A stretch of 44,286 bases of DNA, from positions 1-44,286 of the forward strand of contig JAFZPM010000038.1 in assembly GCA_017550335.1 (NCBI GenBank), written 5' to 3'. The notes beneath the pieces are model-generated. The model saw only the letters and a list, made by a program, of their open reading frames with translations. It did not search any database and had not been told where the DNA came from. How positions within the stretch are numbered: position 1 is the stretch's first letter; each line of letters starts with the position of its first letter. Below are positions 34,891 through 43,074 of the stretch, piece by piece. Position numbers and translations under genes: made by a program. This DNA is from Paludibacteraceae bacterium. GTDB taxonomy: Bacteria; Bacteroidota; Bacteroidia; Bacteroidales; Paludibacteraceae.

Positions 34891-35132
34891 GATTCTTTCA
34901 CGTTGTCGAACAGGGAAGGTGCGTCCGCCTCGAACCGCTTCAGCACTTCGAGCATGATGACCTCCCTGCAGAATTTGGCCTTGTTGGTGATTTTGTATTT
35001 CTGGAAGAAACGCTGCAGAGCCCTCATCTCGGCATCGTTCAGGGCGATGCTGATGCGTTGGTTGCGGACCAGTTTCTTGCGATCTGGTACCTTGACCGGT
35101 TTCTTGTTGTTTTTGTTCTTTTTCTCTGCCAT
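34887..35132 (-). CDS. Small basic protein with a ribbon-helix-helix-like segment
   Basis: An 81-residue protein with a Lys-rich N-terminus (MAEKKNKNNKKPVK) and a central strand-helix-helix pattern: RISIALNDAEMRALQRFF then ITNKAKFCREVIML. This resembles ribbon-helix-helix DNA-binding proteins, and similar small proteins lie ahead of tadA in other Bacteroidota as I recall. It is the first gene of the operon and overlaps tadA by 4 bases. It could be an autoregulator, but that is only inference. Confidence 0.55.
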   Translation of the reverse strand: MAEKKNKNNKKPVKVPDRKKLVRNQRISIALNDAEMRALQRFFQKYKITNKAKFCREVIMLEVLKRFEADAPSLFDNVKES

Positions 35133-35139
35133 TTGGTCA

Positions 35140-35147
35140 CAAAGTTA
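35140..35147 (-). promoter_or_regulatory. -7 box for the RHH-tadA-symporter-dgt-Hint operon
   Basis: The minus strand reads TAACTTTG, an exact TAnnTTTG match, 7 bases upstream of the ATG at 35132. The leader would be nearly absent. No matching -33 TTTG was seen. Confidence 0.4.
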
Positions 35148-35233
35148 GTCTATTTCATCGATTTAATCCTATGGTTTGGTAGAGATTTATGTAAAAAACA
35201 TCTTTTTTTATTCTTTTTTTTGCGTCAAATAAG

Positions 35234-35241
35234 TAAATTTG
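35234..35241 (+). promoter_or_regulatory. -7 box upstream of the DUF4197 lipoprotein gene
   Basis: TAAATTTG matches TAnnTTTG about 40 bases before the ATG at 35283. A second match, TATTTTTG at 35251-35258, lies closer. Neither has a clear -33 partner, so which is used cannot be told. Confidence 0.4.
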
Positions 35242-35282
35242 CGAAGTGTATATTTTTGGGTATAAACTAAATTTATAGGAGT

Positions 35283-36185
35283 ATGGATATAAAGTTAGGA
35301 TTTAAAAGGATTATGTTGCTGTCGTTCGTCGGCGCTTCTTTTTTTGCGGTGTCTTGTGACGAAGACGTATTGAATAACCTCGCTTCCGGTGATACTGTCG
35401 CTGCTTTGAAGGAGGCTTTGACCATCGGTGCGAAAACAGCTGCCACGAACCTCGGGCAGAAGGACGGTTACTATGGTGACGCCATGGTGAAGATCGGTAT
35501 GCCGCAGGAGGTCGCTACCGTCGCTGAATTGATGAGTACCACTGCGGGAAAAACGTTCTTGAATACGATAGGTGCGGAGGGATTACAGACCGACAATTTG
35601 GTCGAGTTGATGAACCGTGCCGCTGAGAAGGCTGCTCCTGAATCCGCGGAGATCTTCGCTAGCGCCATCACGTCGATGACTGTCTCAGACGGTGAATCGA
35701 TCCTTTTCGGCAACTACCAAAGCGCTTCGGCTAACGAAGAGGGCAACATCACTGCCTCTTTCGGTTCCGACAAGGCTGCCACCTCTTATCTGTACGACAA
35801 GACTTATTCGGGCCTGCAGGTAACCTTCGGTGATGTGGTGACTTCCACATTCGACCAGGTTTCCGTGAGCGGTCTGACTTTGAACAGCGCTTGGTCATCC
35901 TTCTCTAAGGGATATAACCAAATAGCTGAGAAAAAGAACACCGCAGGCGGTAAGATCGCTATGACTGCACTGAGTGTGGGCTTGTCTGCGGCGGGTAAAT
36001 CCGCTTTGTATGACAAGGTGGATGCTATCCAAACCGTTAACACGAACTTGGGTGAGTACGTGACCGGCAAAGCGTTGGACGGCTTGTTCACGAAGGTGGC
36101 TGACAAGGAGGTGGATATCCGTACGAATGCGGCTGCCCGCACTTCCGACCTGCTGAAGAGGGTCTTTGGACGTTTGGATGAATGA
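35283..36185 (+). CDS. DUF4197 family lipoprotein
   Basis: A 300-residue protein. The N-terminus has a hydrophobic stretch ending in AVSC with Cys25, followed by DED, consistent with a surface-directed lipoprotein. The mature part starts with an ALKEALTIGAKTAATNLG helix, has YYGDAMVKIGMP, MNRAAEKAAPESAEIF and AATSYLYDKTY, which match DUF4197, a helical family of unknown function. Its stop overlaps comF as ATGA (36182-36185). Confidence 0.75.
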   Translation: MDIKLGFKRIMLLSFVGASFFAVSCDEDVLNNLASGDTVAALKEALTIGAKTAATNLGQKDGYYGDAMVKIGMPQEVATVAELMSTTAGKTFLNTIGAEGLQTDNLVELMNRAAEKAAPESAEIFASAITSMTVSDGESILFGNYQSASANEEGNITASFGSDKAATSYLYDKTYSGLQVTFGDVVTSTFDQVSVSGLTLNSAWSSFSKGYNQIAEKKNTAGGKIAMTALSVGLSAAGKSALYDKVDAIQTVNTNLGEYVTGKALDGLFTKVADKEVDIRTNAAARTSDLLKRVFGRLDE

Positions 36186-36886
36186 TCCGTTGGAGCAGTG
36201 CGCTGAACGGTTTTGTGGAACTCTTCTACCCGAGGCTGTGCGTCGGTTGTGGCAAGAAACTCTTCCATGATGAACGCTTCCTCTGCGTGGAGTGCCTTTC
36301 ATCCTTGCCGTTGGCGCAGGTGCACGAATCTGCGGATAACTTTGTGGAGCAACATCTCTACGGAAAACCTTACATCGAATCGGCTACGACGCTGATGGTG
36401 TACGAGAAGGAGTCCGCTCCGCAAAAAATCATACACGAAATTAAATACCATGGTGCCAAAGAGTTGGCGCAAAGCATGGGACGCATGTTGGGAAGGGATA
36501 TGAAGAACGGGCGTTTCGCCTCCGTGGACATGATCGTGCCGGTGCCGCTTCATCCGAAACGGCTGAAATGGAGGGGATACAACCAGAGCGAATGGATCGC
36601 GAAGGGACTCTCCAGGGAATTGGGTGTGCCGGTGAGGACGGACCTTGTCGAACGAGTGGTGGAGACCACCACCCAGACGAACAAGAACGCGGAGGAGCGT
36701 TGGACAAACGTGAAGGGAATATTCTCCCTGAAACAAAACGTTTCGGCACAGACTCTTAACGGCCGCCATCTGCTCATCGTGGACGATGTGATCACTACGG
36801 GCTCCACCGTGATGGCTTGCGCCGCCGCTTTCTCCCATGTGGATAATGTGAAGATAAGTGCCGCATCATTGGCGGCCGTGAATTAA
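36182..36886 (+). CDS. comF: ComF family protein (phosphoribosyltransferase-like)
   Basis: A 234-residue protein. A zinc-ribbon-like N-terminus (CVGCGKKLF, then CVECL) leads into a phosphoribosyltransferase-type fold: IVPVPLHPKRLKWRGYNQSEWIAKGL, then the PRPP-loop LLIVDDVITTGSTVMACA. ComF homologues assist DNA uptake in competent bacteria, but in Bacteroidota the role is unproven. It is coupled to the DUF4197 gene by a 4-base overlap, a pairing with no obvious functional link. Confidence 0.9.
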   Translation: MIRWSSALNGFVELFYPRLCVGCGKKLFHDERFLCVECLSSLPLAQVHESADNFVEQHLYGKPYIESATTLMVYEKESAPQKIIHEIKYHGAKELAQSMGRMLGRDMKNGRFASVDMIVPVPLHPKRLKWRGYNQSEWIAKGLSRELGVPVRTDLVERVVETTTQTNKNAEERWTNVKGIFSLKQNVSAQTLNGRHLLIVDDVITTGSTVMACAAAFSHVDNVKISAASLAAVN

Positions 36887-36921
36887 ATTTGATAATTACT
36901 AACACTAAATTTTTATTTGAA

Positions 36922-37365
36922 ATGAAGAAGATTAAGTTTTTGCCGATATTGATGGCTATGTTTTTGGGTTTGTCCTTCGGTTTGGTATCATGTGGAGACG
37001 ACGATGATAACAATGAAGGTGGCGAAGGCAATAACACAACTGTAGTTGAGAAGGATGTGATCTCCAAAGGAAGGGATTTCTATGGCAATTTGGTGAAGGC
37101 AGGTTCTGGCGACGCAGTGGCTATCGCTTCCGTTGTGACGGGTGCCGCTGAATATACGACGAACAAGAGCAACACGGAGTGGACGACTAACTTCTTGGCT
37201 GGCGTTGTCATGGCGAAATATGGCGTGACAGAGGAGACTGAGGCTAAGTCTGAGGAGAACCTCAAAAAGGTGGCTGAGTTGAAGAACCTTTTGGATAATG
37301 GTATCACCGCTGCCAATGTGGCTGATGCATTGACTAGCTTGGCATCATTCATTTCCAGCAAGTAA
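36922..37365 (+). CDS. Small lipoprotein with acidic export signal
   Basis: A 147-residue protein from the ATG at 36922 (an upstream TTG would add 11 residues). The lipobox is LVSC with GDDDDNNEGGEG following, the acidic pattern of surface lipoproteins. The mature part is mostly alpha-helical with SKGRDFYGNLVKAGSGDAVAIASVV and a C-terminal AANVADALTSLASFIS helix. I do not recognise the family; its helical, Ala/Ser-rich make-up recalls the DUF4197 lipoprotein two genes upstream. Confidence 0.65.
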   Translation: MKKIKFLPILMAMFLGLSFGLVSCGDDDDNNEGGEGNNTTVVEKDVISKGRDFYGNLVKAGSGDAVAIASVVTGAAEYTTNKSNTEWTTNFLAGVVMAKYGVTEETEAKSEENLKKVAELKNLLDNGITAANVADALTSLASFISSK

Positions 37366-37388
37366 TTTATTTCACATAGAGAACAACC

Positions 37389-37895
37389 ATGAAAATCACG
37401 AAGTTTTTTATAGTAGCGCTTCTCCCTCTTTCCTGGGGCCTGCACTCCTGCGGTGACGACAACGCAAACGCATACGAGGTGGGTAGGGAAGTGTCATTCC
37501 CGGAAATGAGTGCGGAAGATCGCGGTACACAAAGTGGCGAGACATTGGCGAAGGCCTTGTTCTCCATCTGCGACTCTGTCGCTTCCGCTAACAAGAAGGA
37601 TTTAGTTCCTGTGAACGAAATCACGGGAGACCGCAAGTTGGCGGACGAGCCGCTCTTCAGGGGTATGTTGACTTCTCCGTTGTCTAAGGCCCAACGTCCA
37701 TATGAACTATGCGTCGAGAACGCATTGGACTCGTTGTGGATGAAGGGTTTCAAAACGAGTATGGACAAGGATCTGAAACTGAATTCGGATAAATACACCG
37801 AGTTGATGAAACTCCTTGCTCAAATAGATTTTTCGGATATCGACAACGCAGACAATGCCAACCGTTGCTTGGAGATCGAAAAGCTACTGAAATAA
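37389..37895 (+). CDS. Small lipoprotein of unknown function
   Basis: A 168-residue protein with signal sequence ending in GLHSC, then GDDNANAYE. The rest is helical and acidic, with ICDSVASANKKDLVPVNEI and a C-terminal DIDNADNANRCLEIEKLLK. No family recognised. It follows the previous lipoprotein after 23 bases and precedes a hairpin terminator, so the genes from DUF4197 onward may form one transcript. Confidence 0.6.
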   Translation: MKITKFFIVALLPLSWGLHSCGDDNANAYEVGREVSFPEMSAEDRGTQSGETLAKALFSICDSVASANKKDLVPVNEITGDRKLADEPLFRGMLTSPLSKAQRPYELCVENALDSLWMKGFKTSMDKDLKLNSDKYTELMKLLAQIDFSDIDNADNANRCLEIEKLLK

Positions 37896-37933
37896 ACGTT
37901 GTTGACATCTCTCATGTGAGTTATAACAATACG

Positions 37934-37973
37934 GGAAGTGTGTCCGGCTAGTCCGTTCACGCTTCCTTTTTTT
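37934..37973 (+). terminator. Rho-independent terminator after the lipoprotein genes
   Basis: GGAAGTGTG (37934-37942) pairs with CACGCTTCC (37958-37966), all nine positions pairing with one G-U, and is followed at once by seven T. It separates the lipoprotein transcript from dnaG. Confidence 0.85.
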
Positions 37974-37989
37974 GACAAATTGACGGACG

Positions 37990-40035
37990 ATGATAGACCA
38001 GGCTACGGTTGATAGGATTTTTGATGCGGCGCAGATCGTCGATGTGGTGTCGGATTATGTCACACTCCATCGCCGAGGGGCTAATTATACCGGTCTATGT
38101 CCGTTCCACGATGAAAAAACGCCTTCCTTCTCTGTTTCACCCGCTAAAAACATATACAAGTGCTTCGGTTGCGGCAAGGGCGGTAACCCGGTCAACTTCG
38201 TCATGGAGATGGAGAATCTCTCCTACTACGAGGCGCTGAAATTCCTCGCTAAGAAGTACCACATCGATATCCAGGAGGAGGAACTGACCCAGGAGCAGAT
38301 CGAGCAACGAACCGAGCGGGAGAGCATGATGGCGGTGACGGAGTGGGCGCAGAAACACTTCACCCACAACCTCTTCGAGACACAGGAAGGCCAATCCATC
38401 GGTATGGCTTATTTCGCCCACCGTGGCTTCCATGAGGATACCATCCGTAAATTCCAATTGGGCTATGCACTCGATAAACGTGACGCCTATACCGTCTTGG
38501 CGCAGGGAGAGGGTTACAAGCGCGAGTATCTGGAGAAGGTGGGACTGACCATCGTGAAGGATGACAACTACGCTTTCGACCGCTTCCATGGCCGCGCCAT
38601 GTTCCCGATCCACTCCATATCGGGTAAGGTTATCGGTTTCGGCGGACGAACGATGAAGAAGGACGACCCCGTGAAGTACCAGAACTCTCCGGAGTCGGAT
38701 ATCTACCACAAAGGCAATGTGCTCTATGGCATCTACTTCGCGAAGAATGCCATCATCAAGGAGAAGAAATGTTATATCGTGGAGGGGTATGCGGATGTCC
38801 TCTCCATGGTGCAGGCGGGCGTGCAGAATATCGTCGCTCCCTGCGGTACGGCATTGACCGTCGAACAAATCCGCTTGTTGCGTCGCATCGTCCCTTCCGT
38901 CGATGCGGACAGAATAGACGGCAACAAGAACGTCACCATGCTCTATGACGGTGACAGCGCAGGTGTGCATGCCGCCCTGAAGAATGGTAAGCTACTTCTG
39001 CAGGAAGGCCTTAACGCCAAAGTGGTGGTCCTCCCCCCTGAGGATGACCCCGACACTTTCGCACAAAACAACGATTCGTCGTACGTGCTGCAATACTTGA
39101 CCGAGCAGGAGCAGGATTATATCATCTTTAAGACCAATTATCTGCTGAAGGAGGCGAACGGTGACCCAATCAAGAAGGCGCAGACCATCACGGAGATCGC
39201 CCAGACCATCGCGGTGATCCCTGACCAGGTGAAACGCTCCGTCTATGTGTCGGAATGCTCCAAGCTGCTGGGCGTCGAGGAGAACCTGCTCTATACGACC
39301 ATCGCCCAAAAACAGTGGACGAACACGGTCTCTACCGCTAACACGTCGAGCCCCATCTCGGACATCCAACAGGTGCCTACACCTTTGACGGACCATCCTA
39401 ATTCCGGGGAAACGTCCAATCCGCAGGCTCCGACGACCACTTCCCCTACGGCACGGGCCGAAACGACTCTTTCCGATAGGGCGGAAAAGGAGATCATCTA
39501 TTACTTGGTCCGCTATGGAGAAGTGCCCCTACTCATGGGTGAAAAGGATGGGGCGCCTTTCCAATTCCATGTGGTCACGTTCATCAAGAATGAGCTTGAC
39601 ATGGATGACCTAGTCCTATCCAACCCACTTTACGACAGGATGATAAACGAATATCTCTCCGCCTTTTCGAACACGCAAATCTCCGCACAGCAGTTCTTCC
39701 TCCGCAATCAGGACACGCAGATGGTTGAGGTGGCGACGGATGTCCTTTCGGATCGTTACCAGCTCAGCCGTATGTTTGACAAGAAGTGTTCGGACAATAA
39801 GGTGAAGGCTAAGAAATTGGATAACGAAGAGTCTGAAAGATTGGCGATCGACGTGCCTCGCGTAATGTTTAATTACAAGTATTTCTGGCTCGAAAGTGAG
39901 ATGGCCAAGTGTTTGCAGATGCTACGGCAGACGGAGGATGAGGAGCAGAAGAGAAACCTGCTCACCCGTTTTAACTCGTTGCATGTGAGCAAGGTGGCCT
40001 TGGCGAAGTTCTTGGGAGAGAGGATTATCAACTGA
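37990..40035 (+). CDS. dnaG: DNA primase
   Basis: A 681-residue primase that makes RNA primers at the replication fork. The N-terminal zinc finger is CPFHDEKTPSF...KCFGCGKGG. The catalytic core includes GRAMFPI, GFGGRTM and the Toprim motifs YIVEGYADVLSM and LYDGDSAGVHA with DPDTF. A Ser/Thr/Pro/Asn-rich linker (about 450-490) precedes the C-terminal helicase-interaction domain. Length is near normal for Bacteroidota DnaG. Confidence 0.96.
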   Translation: MIDQATVDRIFDAAQIVDVVSDYVTLHRRGANYTGLCPFHDEKTPSFSVSPAKNIYKCFGCGKGGNPVNFVMEMENLSYYEALKFLAKKYHIDIQEEELTQEQIEQRTERESMMAVTEWAQKHFTHNLFETQEGQSIGMAYFAHRGFHEDTIRKFQLGYALDKRDAYTVLAQGEGYKREYLEKVGLTIVKDDNYAFDRFHGRAMFPIHSISGKVIGFGGRTMKKDDPVKYQNSPESDIYHKGNVLYGIYFAKNAIIKEKKCYIVEGYADVLSMVQAGVQNIVAPCGTALTVEQIRLLRRIVPSVDADRIDGNKNVTMLYDGDSAGVHAALKNGKLLLQEGLNAKVVVLPPEDDPDTFAQNNDSSYVLQYLTEQEQDYIIFKTNYLLKEANGDPIKKAQTITEIAQTIAVIPDQVKRSVYVSECSKLLGVEENLLYTTIAQKQWTNTVSTANTSSPISDIQQVPTPLTDHPNSGETSNPQAPTTTSPTARAETTLSDRAEKEIIYYLVRYGEVPLLMGEKDGAPFQFHVVTFIKNELDMDDLVLSNPLYDRMINEYLSAFSNTQISAQQFFLRNQDTQMVEVATDVLSDRYQLSRMFDKKCSDNKVKAKKLDNEESERLAIDVPRVMFNYKYFWLESEMAKCLQMLRQTEDEEQKRNLLTRFNSLHVSKVALAKFLGERIIN

Positions 40036-40076
40036 TACATTGATTTTTAAGCAGATAATATTATAGTTTGAAAAAT

Positions 40077-40733
40077 ATGAAGAGATATGGTTGGCTTGCC
40101 ATCTTGTTGGCGTTTTTGATGACGGGTTGTTTCCTGTCCAAGAGTCCGGAGGAGAAGGGCAAGGAGGTGGTCCATTCCATTTCCAGAAGTGCTCGTCTGT
40201 ACACGGTGCAGTATAATGTGCATAAGGTGTTGACCTATCAGGATTTCAGTTCGTTGGAGACCAGTTTCCTTTTCGAGAAGATTACCATACCGATCCCTGG
40301 AGAGCGCAAAATCGTCTTGCCGATGGATGCGGTCCTCAAGGCTTATATAGACTTCTCCTCCTTCTCTGACGAGAATGTCTCTGTGGTGGGGGATCATATC
40401 ACCATCACGCTGCCGGCGCCTAAAATAGAGATGACCTCCGCCAAGGTGGATTATACCGGGGAGAAACAATTCCTCTCGTGGAATCGTTTCAGCTTCACGG
40501 AGGAGGAGCGGGAGTCCTTGCTGAGGAAGGGTAGGGAGAAGGTACTGGCGGATATGAAAGGGTCTGATATTATCGAACGGTCCCAACTGGGTGCCTATAA
40601 TGCGTTGGTTCCTCTGGTGGAGGCGGCTGGCTTCCGTCGTGAGAATATCGTGATCCGATTTGATCAGGAGTTGTTGGACAAGAGCCATAACGAGCAGTTC
40701 CTCCTTAAGATGATCGAAAGGGAGACGTTATGA
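40077..40733 (+). CDS. DUF4230 family lipoprotein
   Basis: A 218-residue protein from the ATG at 40077 (a TTG three codons upstream is unlikely). The lipobox is LMTGC with FLSKSP following, so no acidic surface signal. The mature domain has LYTVQYNVHKVLTYQD, then beta-rich VVGDHITITLPAPKIE, and a C-terminal helix, matching DUF4230, a membrane-anchored family of unknown function. A second DUF4230 gene follows after 56 bases. Confidence 0.72.
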   Translation: MKRYGWLAILLAFLMTGCFLSKSPEEKGKEVVHSISRSARLYTVQYNVHKVLTYQDFSSLETSFLFEKITIPIPGERKIVLPMDAVLKAYIDFSSFSDENVSVVGDHITITLPAPKIEMTSAKVDYTGEKQFLSWNRFSFTEEERESLLRKGREKVLADMKGSDIIERSQLGAYNALVPLVEAAGFRRENIVIRFDQELLDKSHNEQFLLKMIERETL

Positions 40734-40789
40734 GGCTCGCTTGCGAGTGATGTGCTTCGATAGTGGAATCAGTTTGAAATATATTGGAT

Positions 40790-41344
40790 ATGGCAAAGAA
40801 GATTATAATTATATTGTTGTCGATAACCGTGTGTGTCCTTGCCTTCTTCCTCCTTTGGGAAAGGTATTCCAAGACGCGGAATGAACAGGTGGACATCTCC
40901 ACGGAGATTACCTCCATCAAGGAGGTGGCGGAGTGGGAGTTCCTCACGATCGAGATGGAGGAGTTCGAGGATACGGTGATCCCTCGGATGATTGTCTCCG
41001 ACGATCAGTTCGCCCGCATCTACAAGGGGACGGCCCGTCTAGGTGTGGACATGAAGGAGGCGGCATCGGATTGGTTGATCACCTCGCAGGATACGATTTG
41101 GATCAAATTGCCGGATATTCGGATCTTGGACGAGGATATCATCGATGACACGCAGACCCGCACCTTCTATGAGAGCGGTAAAATCACACCGGAAATTAAA
41201 TCCGTCTTGTATGAGCGGGCGAAGGTGGACATGCGCAAAAGGGCTTTGTCGCCTGAAAATGTTTCCGCCGCAAGCGAGAACGCCAAGGCGCAGTTCACGT
41301 ATATGTTCCGTTCCATGGGCTTCAAAACGGTGCTGTTCGAATAG
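40790..41344 (+). CDS. DUF4230 family membrane-anchored protein
   Basis: A 184-residue protein from the ATG at 40790, with one N-terminal transmembrane helix (IIIILLSITVCVLAFFLLW) and an extracytoplasmic domain. WEFLTIEMEEFEDTVIP, ARLGVDMKEA and TIWIKLPDIRIL match the DUF4230 pattern seen in its neighbour. The two share the same domain but differ in anchor: one lipid, one helix. They may form a complex or divide roles in the envelope, which is inference. Confidence 0.7.
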   Translation: MAKKIIIILLSITVCVLAFFLLWERYSKTRNEQVDISTEITSIKEVAEWEFLTIEMEEFEDTVIPRMIVSDDQFARIYKGTARLGVDMKEAASDWLITSQDTIWIKLPDIRILDEDIIDDTQTRTFYESGKITPEIKSVLYERAKVDMRKRALSPENVSAASENAKAQFTYMFRSMGFKTVLFE

Positions 41345-41393
41345 ACCTTCTACGAGGGAGCGTGAAATGGTTTAATCTCTTAAGAATATTTGT

Positions 41394-42887
41394 ATGGATA
41401 TGGATGCTTCTGGGGAAAACAGGAAAGGGTCGATGAGTACGCCTCGCATCATGTTGTTGTTGGTCGCGGGGGAGGTGTTGCTGTCCGTCCTGAAGTCTCT
41501 TCTGTATTCATTGGTCCCGGAGGGGAAAGAGATGCTCGACTTGCTCTATGTGGGCTTGTCGGCCGTGATATGCCTCCTGATGCTCGTGTTTCCTTTTGTC
41601 TCTTTGTATAAAAGCGTTTTCCTGGATGCCTCTGAGGAGGAACTGAAGGAGAAGGAGAAAATCATAGAGAATAGGAAGACTGTGATGAAACTGGTGTTTT
41701 GCATATTCTTTTTATTCTTTGGCGCATTGATGGTCATTGTGGGTATTGTCCTTTCCGACGATATTGGTCCCCGTGCGAACCCCCTTATGGAAATAGGTAC
41801 CTTTTCCGTGCTTGCGATGTCGTTTTTCCTTTACCGTTTGTCCCCCGTGAATTGCAGGAAGGAAACCAAGAGTTGTCTCTATGCGGTGTTTGCGGGTGGA
41901 ATACTTGTCTCTATGGTCGTATATAACGTTTTCCTTGTTCAGCATTGGTCTATCCACGAAATATATTTTTACATTGTTTGCTTTACGTTGTTTATTATCA
42001 CATTCGCTCATATTTTCTCGGTTGTTGAATTTCATGCATCTGAGTTGTTGGCGTCCCATTATCATCCATTGGGTAAGGATTTGACCTTCTTGAGCTATGG
42101 CACTATGTTGTATTGGGCCTTGATTTGTTCTTCTTGGTTCATTTCCTCTTTGGATTTGTGGATGTATAGGGATTGCCCCCATTACTGTGAGGCGATTCGG
42201 GCCTGTGAGGATGGTTCGGAAGAGAGCCTTCACCATAAGGAGTTGGAATGGCTTAAGCTCCAGACGTTTGGCGTGGAAAGGTACAATACGCTGGCGGATA
42301 AGGAAGCTCGCTCCAATGAGTTCGTCGGAGACGATACGACCGCCATGGTGTTGTATGTGAATAGGATGGAGAAGGACGGGGAGGAAGGCTTGTATGTTTT
42401 CAAGAATATTGATGACCACACGTATGGACATATGATGTATGCGCCCCTCTCCTGGTACGTGAATGAGTATGTTCTTCCGGATATGCATACGTATACTGTC
42501 CACCCCGATGAGGAAGAGGTGGAGGCATTGTTGTCGGAGGCGGAACGTGGCGCCGATTCGCTGTTGGAGGTGGTCCGTCGGATGTCGGAGGCCCAACGTA
42601 AGGCTCTTCCTCGTCGCGATCAGCAATGGATGTATTTTTATCTGCAGGTGAAACTCAGGGAGAAGTCGGGTGTGGATAACGATGTGCTATCGATGGAGAA
42701 GGCGCTCGCATTGAGAACGTTCGTCGATGATCATATGGATTCGCATATTTACTTCGGAGGGAATATGATGGGATGGAAGTCAGTCACGAAGGGCTCCGAG
42801 CTTTATATCATCACGGATGTGGATGGTGTGAAGGAGGCCTTGCTGGCAAGTAACGTTTTAGAGGAGAATATCCATTTCATCCCGTGA
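41394..42887 (+). CDS. Seven-helix membrane protein with a soluble C-terminal domain, unknown function
   Basis: A 497-residue protein. About seven hydrophobic helices lie in residues 15-255 (IMLLLVAGEVLLSVLKSLLY, LVFCIFFLFFGALMVIVGIV, YFYIVCFTLFIITFAHIF, SYGTMLYWALICSSWFIS and others). A charged loop with EEELKEKEKII lies between helices 2 and 3. The remaining 240 residues are soluble and rich in Glu/Asp/His. I do not recognise the family. The gene follows the DUF4230 pair on the same strand after 49 bases. The membrane part followed by a soluble tail recalls sensor or regulatory proteins, but no kinase or cyclase motif was seen. Confidence 0.6.
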   Translation: MDMDASGENRKGSMSTPRIMLLLVAGEVLLSVLKSLLYSLVPEGKEMLDLLYVGLSAVICLLMLVFPFVSLYKSVFLDASEEELKEKEKIIENRKTVMKLVFCIFFLFFGALMVIVGIVLSDDIGPRANPLMEIGTFSVLAMSFFLYRLSPVNCRKETKSCLYAVFAGGILVSMVVYNVFLVQHWSIHEIYFYIVCFTLFIITFAHIFSVVEFHASELLASHYHPLGKDLTFLSYGTMLYWALICSSWFISSLDLWMYRDCPHYCEAIRACEDGSEESLHHKELEWLKLQTFGVERYNTLADKEARSNEFVGDDTTAMVLYVNRMEKDGEEGLYVFKNIDDHTYGHMMYAPLSWYVNEYVLPDMHTYTVHPDEEEVEALLSEAERGADSLLEVVRRMSEAQRKALPRRDQQWMYFYLQVKLREKSGVDNDVLSMEKALALRTFVDDHMDSHIYFGGNMMGWKSVTKGSELYIITDVDGVKEALLASNVLEENIHFIP

Positions 42888-42939
42888 TGTTGAGCCTCTG
42901 TGGACAATGGGGTTGAAACTCGTGAGGTTGTTCGGTAAA

Positions 42940-43010
42940 TTGCACTATAAAAGTGCAGAAATACATCGAAAATTGCACTTTCGTGGTGCAATTCTTTTGG
43001 GGTGTGCAAT
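42940..43010. repeat. Cluster of TGCAC/GTGCA palindromes with 33-base spacing
   Basis: TGCACT-ataaa-AGTGCA (42941-42957) is followed by the perfect AATTGCAC-7-GTGCAATT (42971-42993), with the matching half-sites offset by exactly 33 bases. A fifth half-site, GTGCAATT, lies at 43004-43011. The cluster sits in the 187-base gap between two convergent genes. It could be an operator set, an RNA hairpin series or a small palindromic repeat element. Confidence 0.6.
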
Positions 43011-43074
43011 TGAGCTATAAAAATCTAAGGGAATATTTACCATCATAGACTAAATCATAACTGGTTTACATGGG

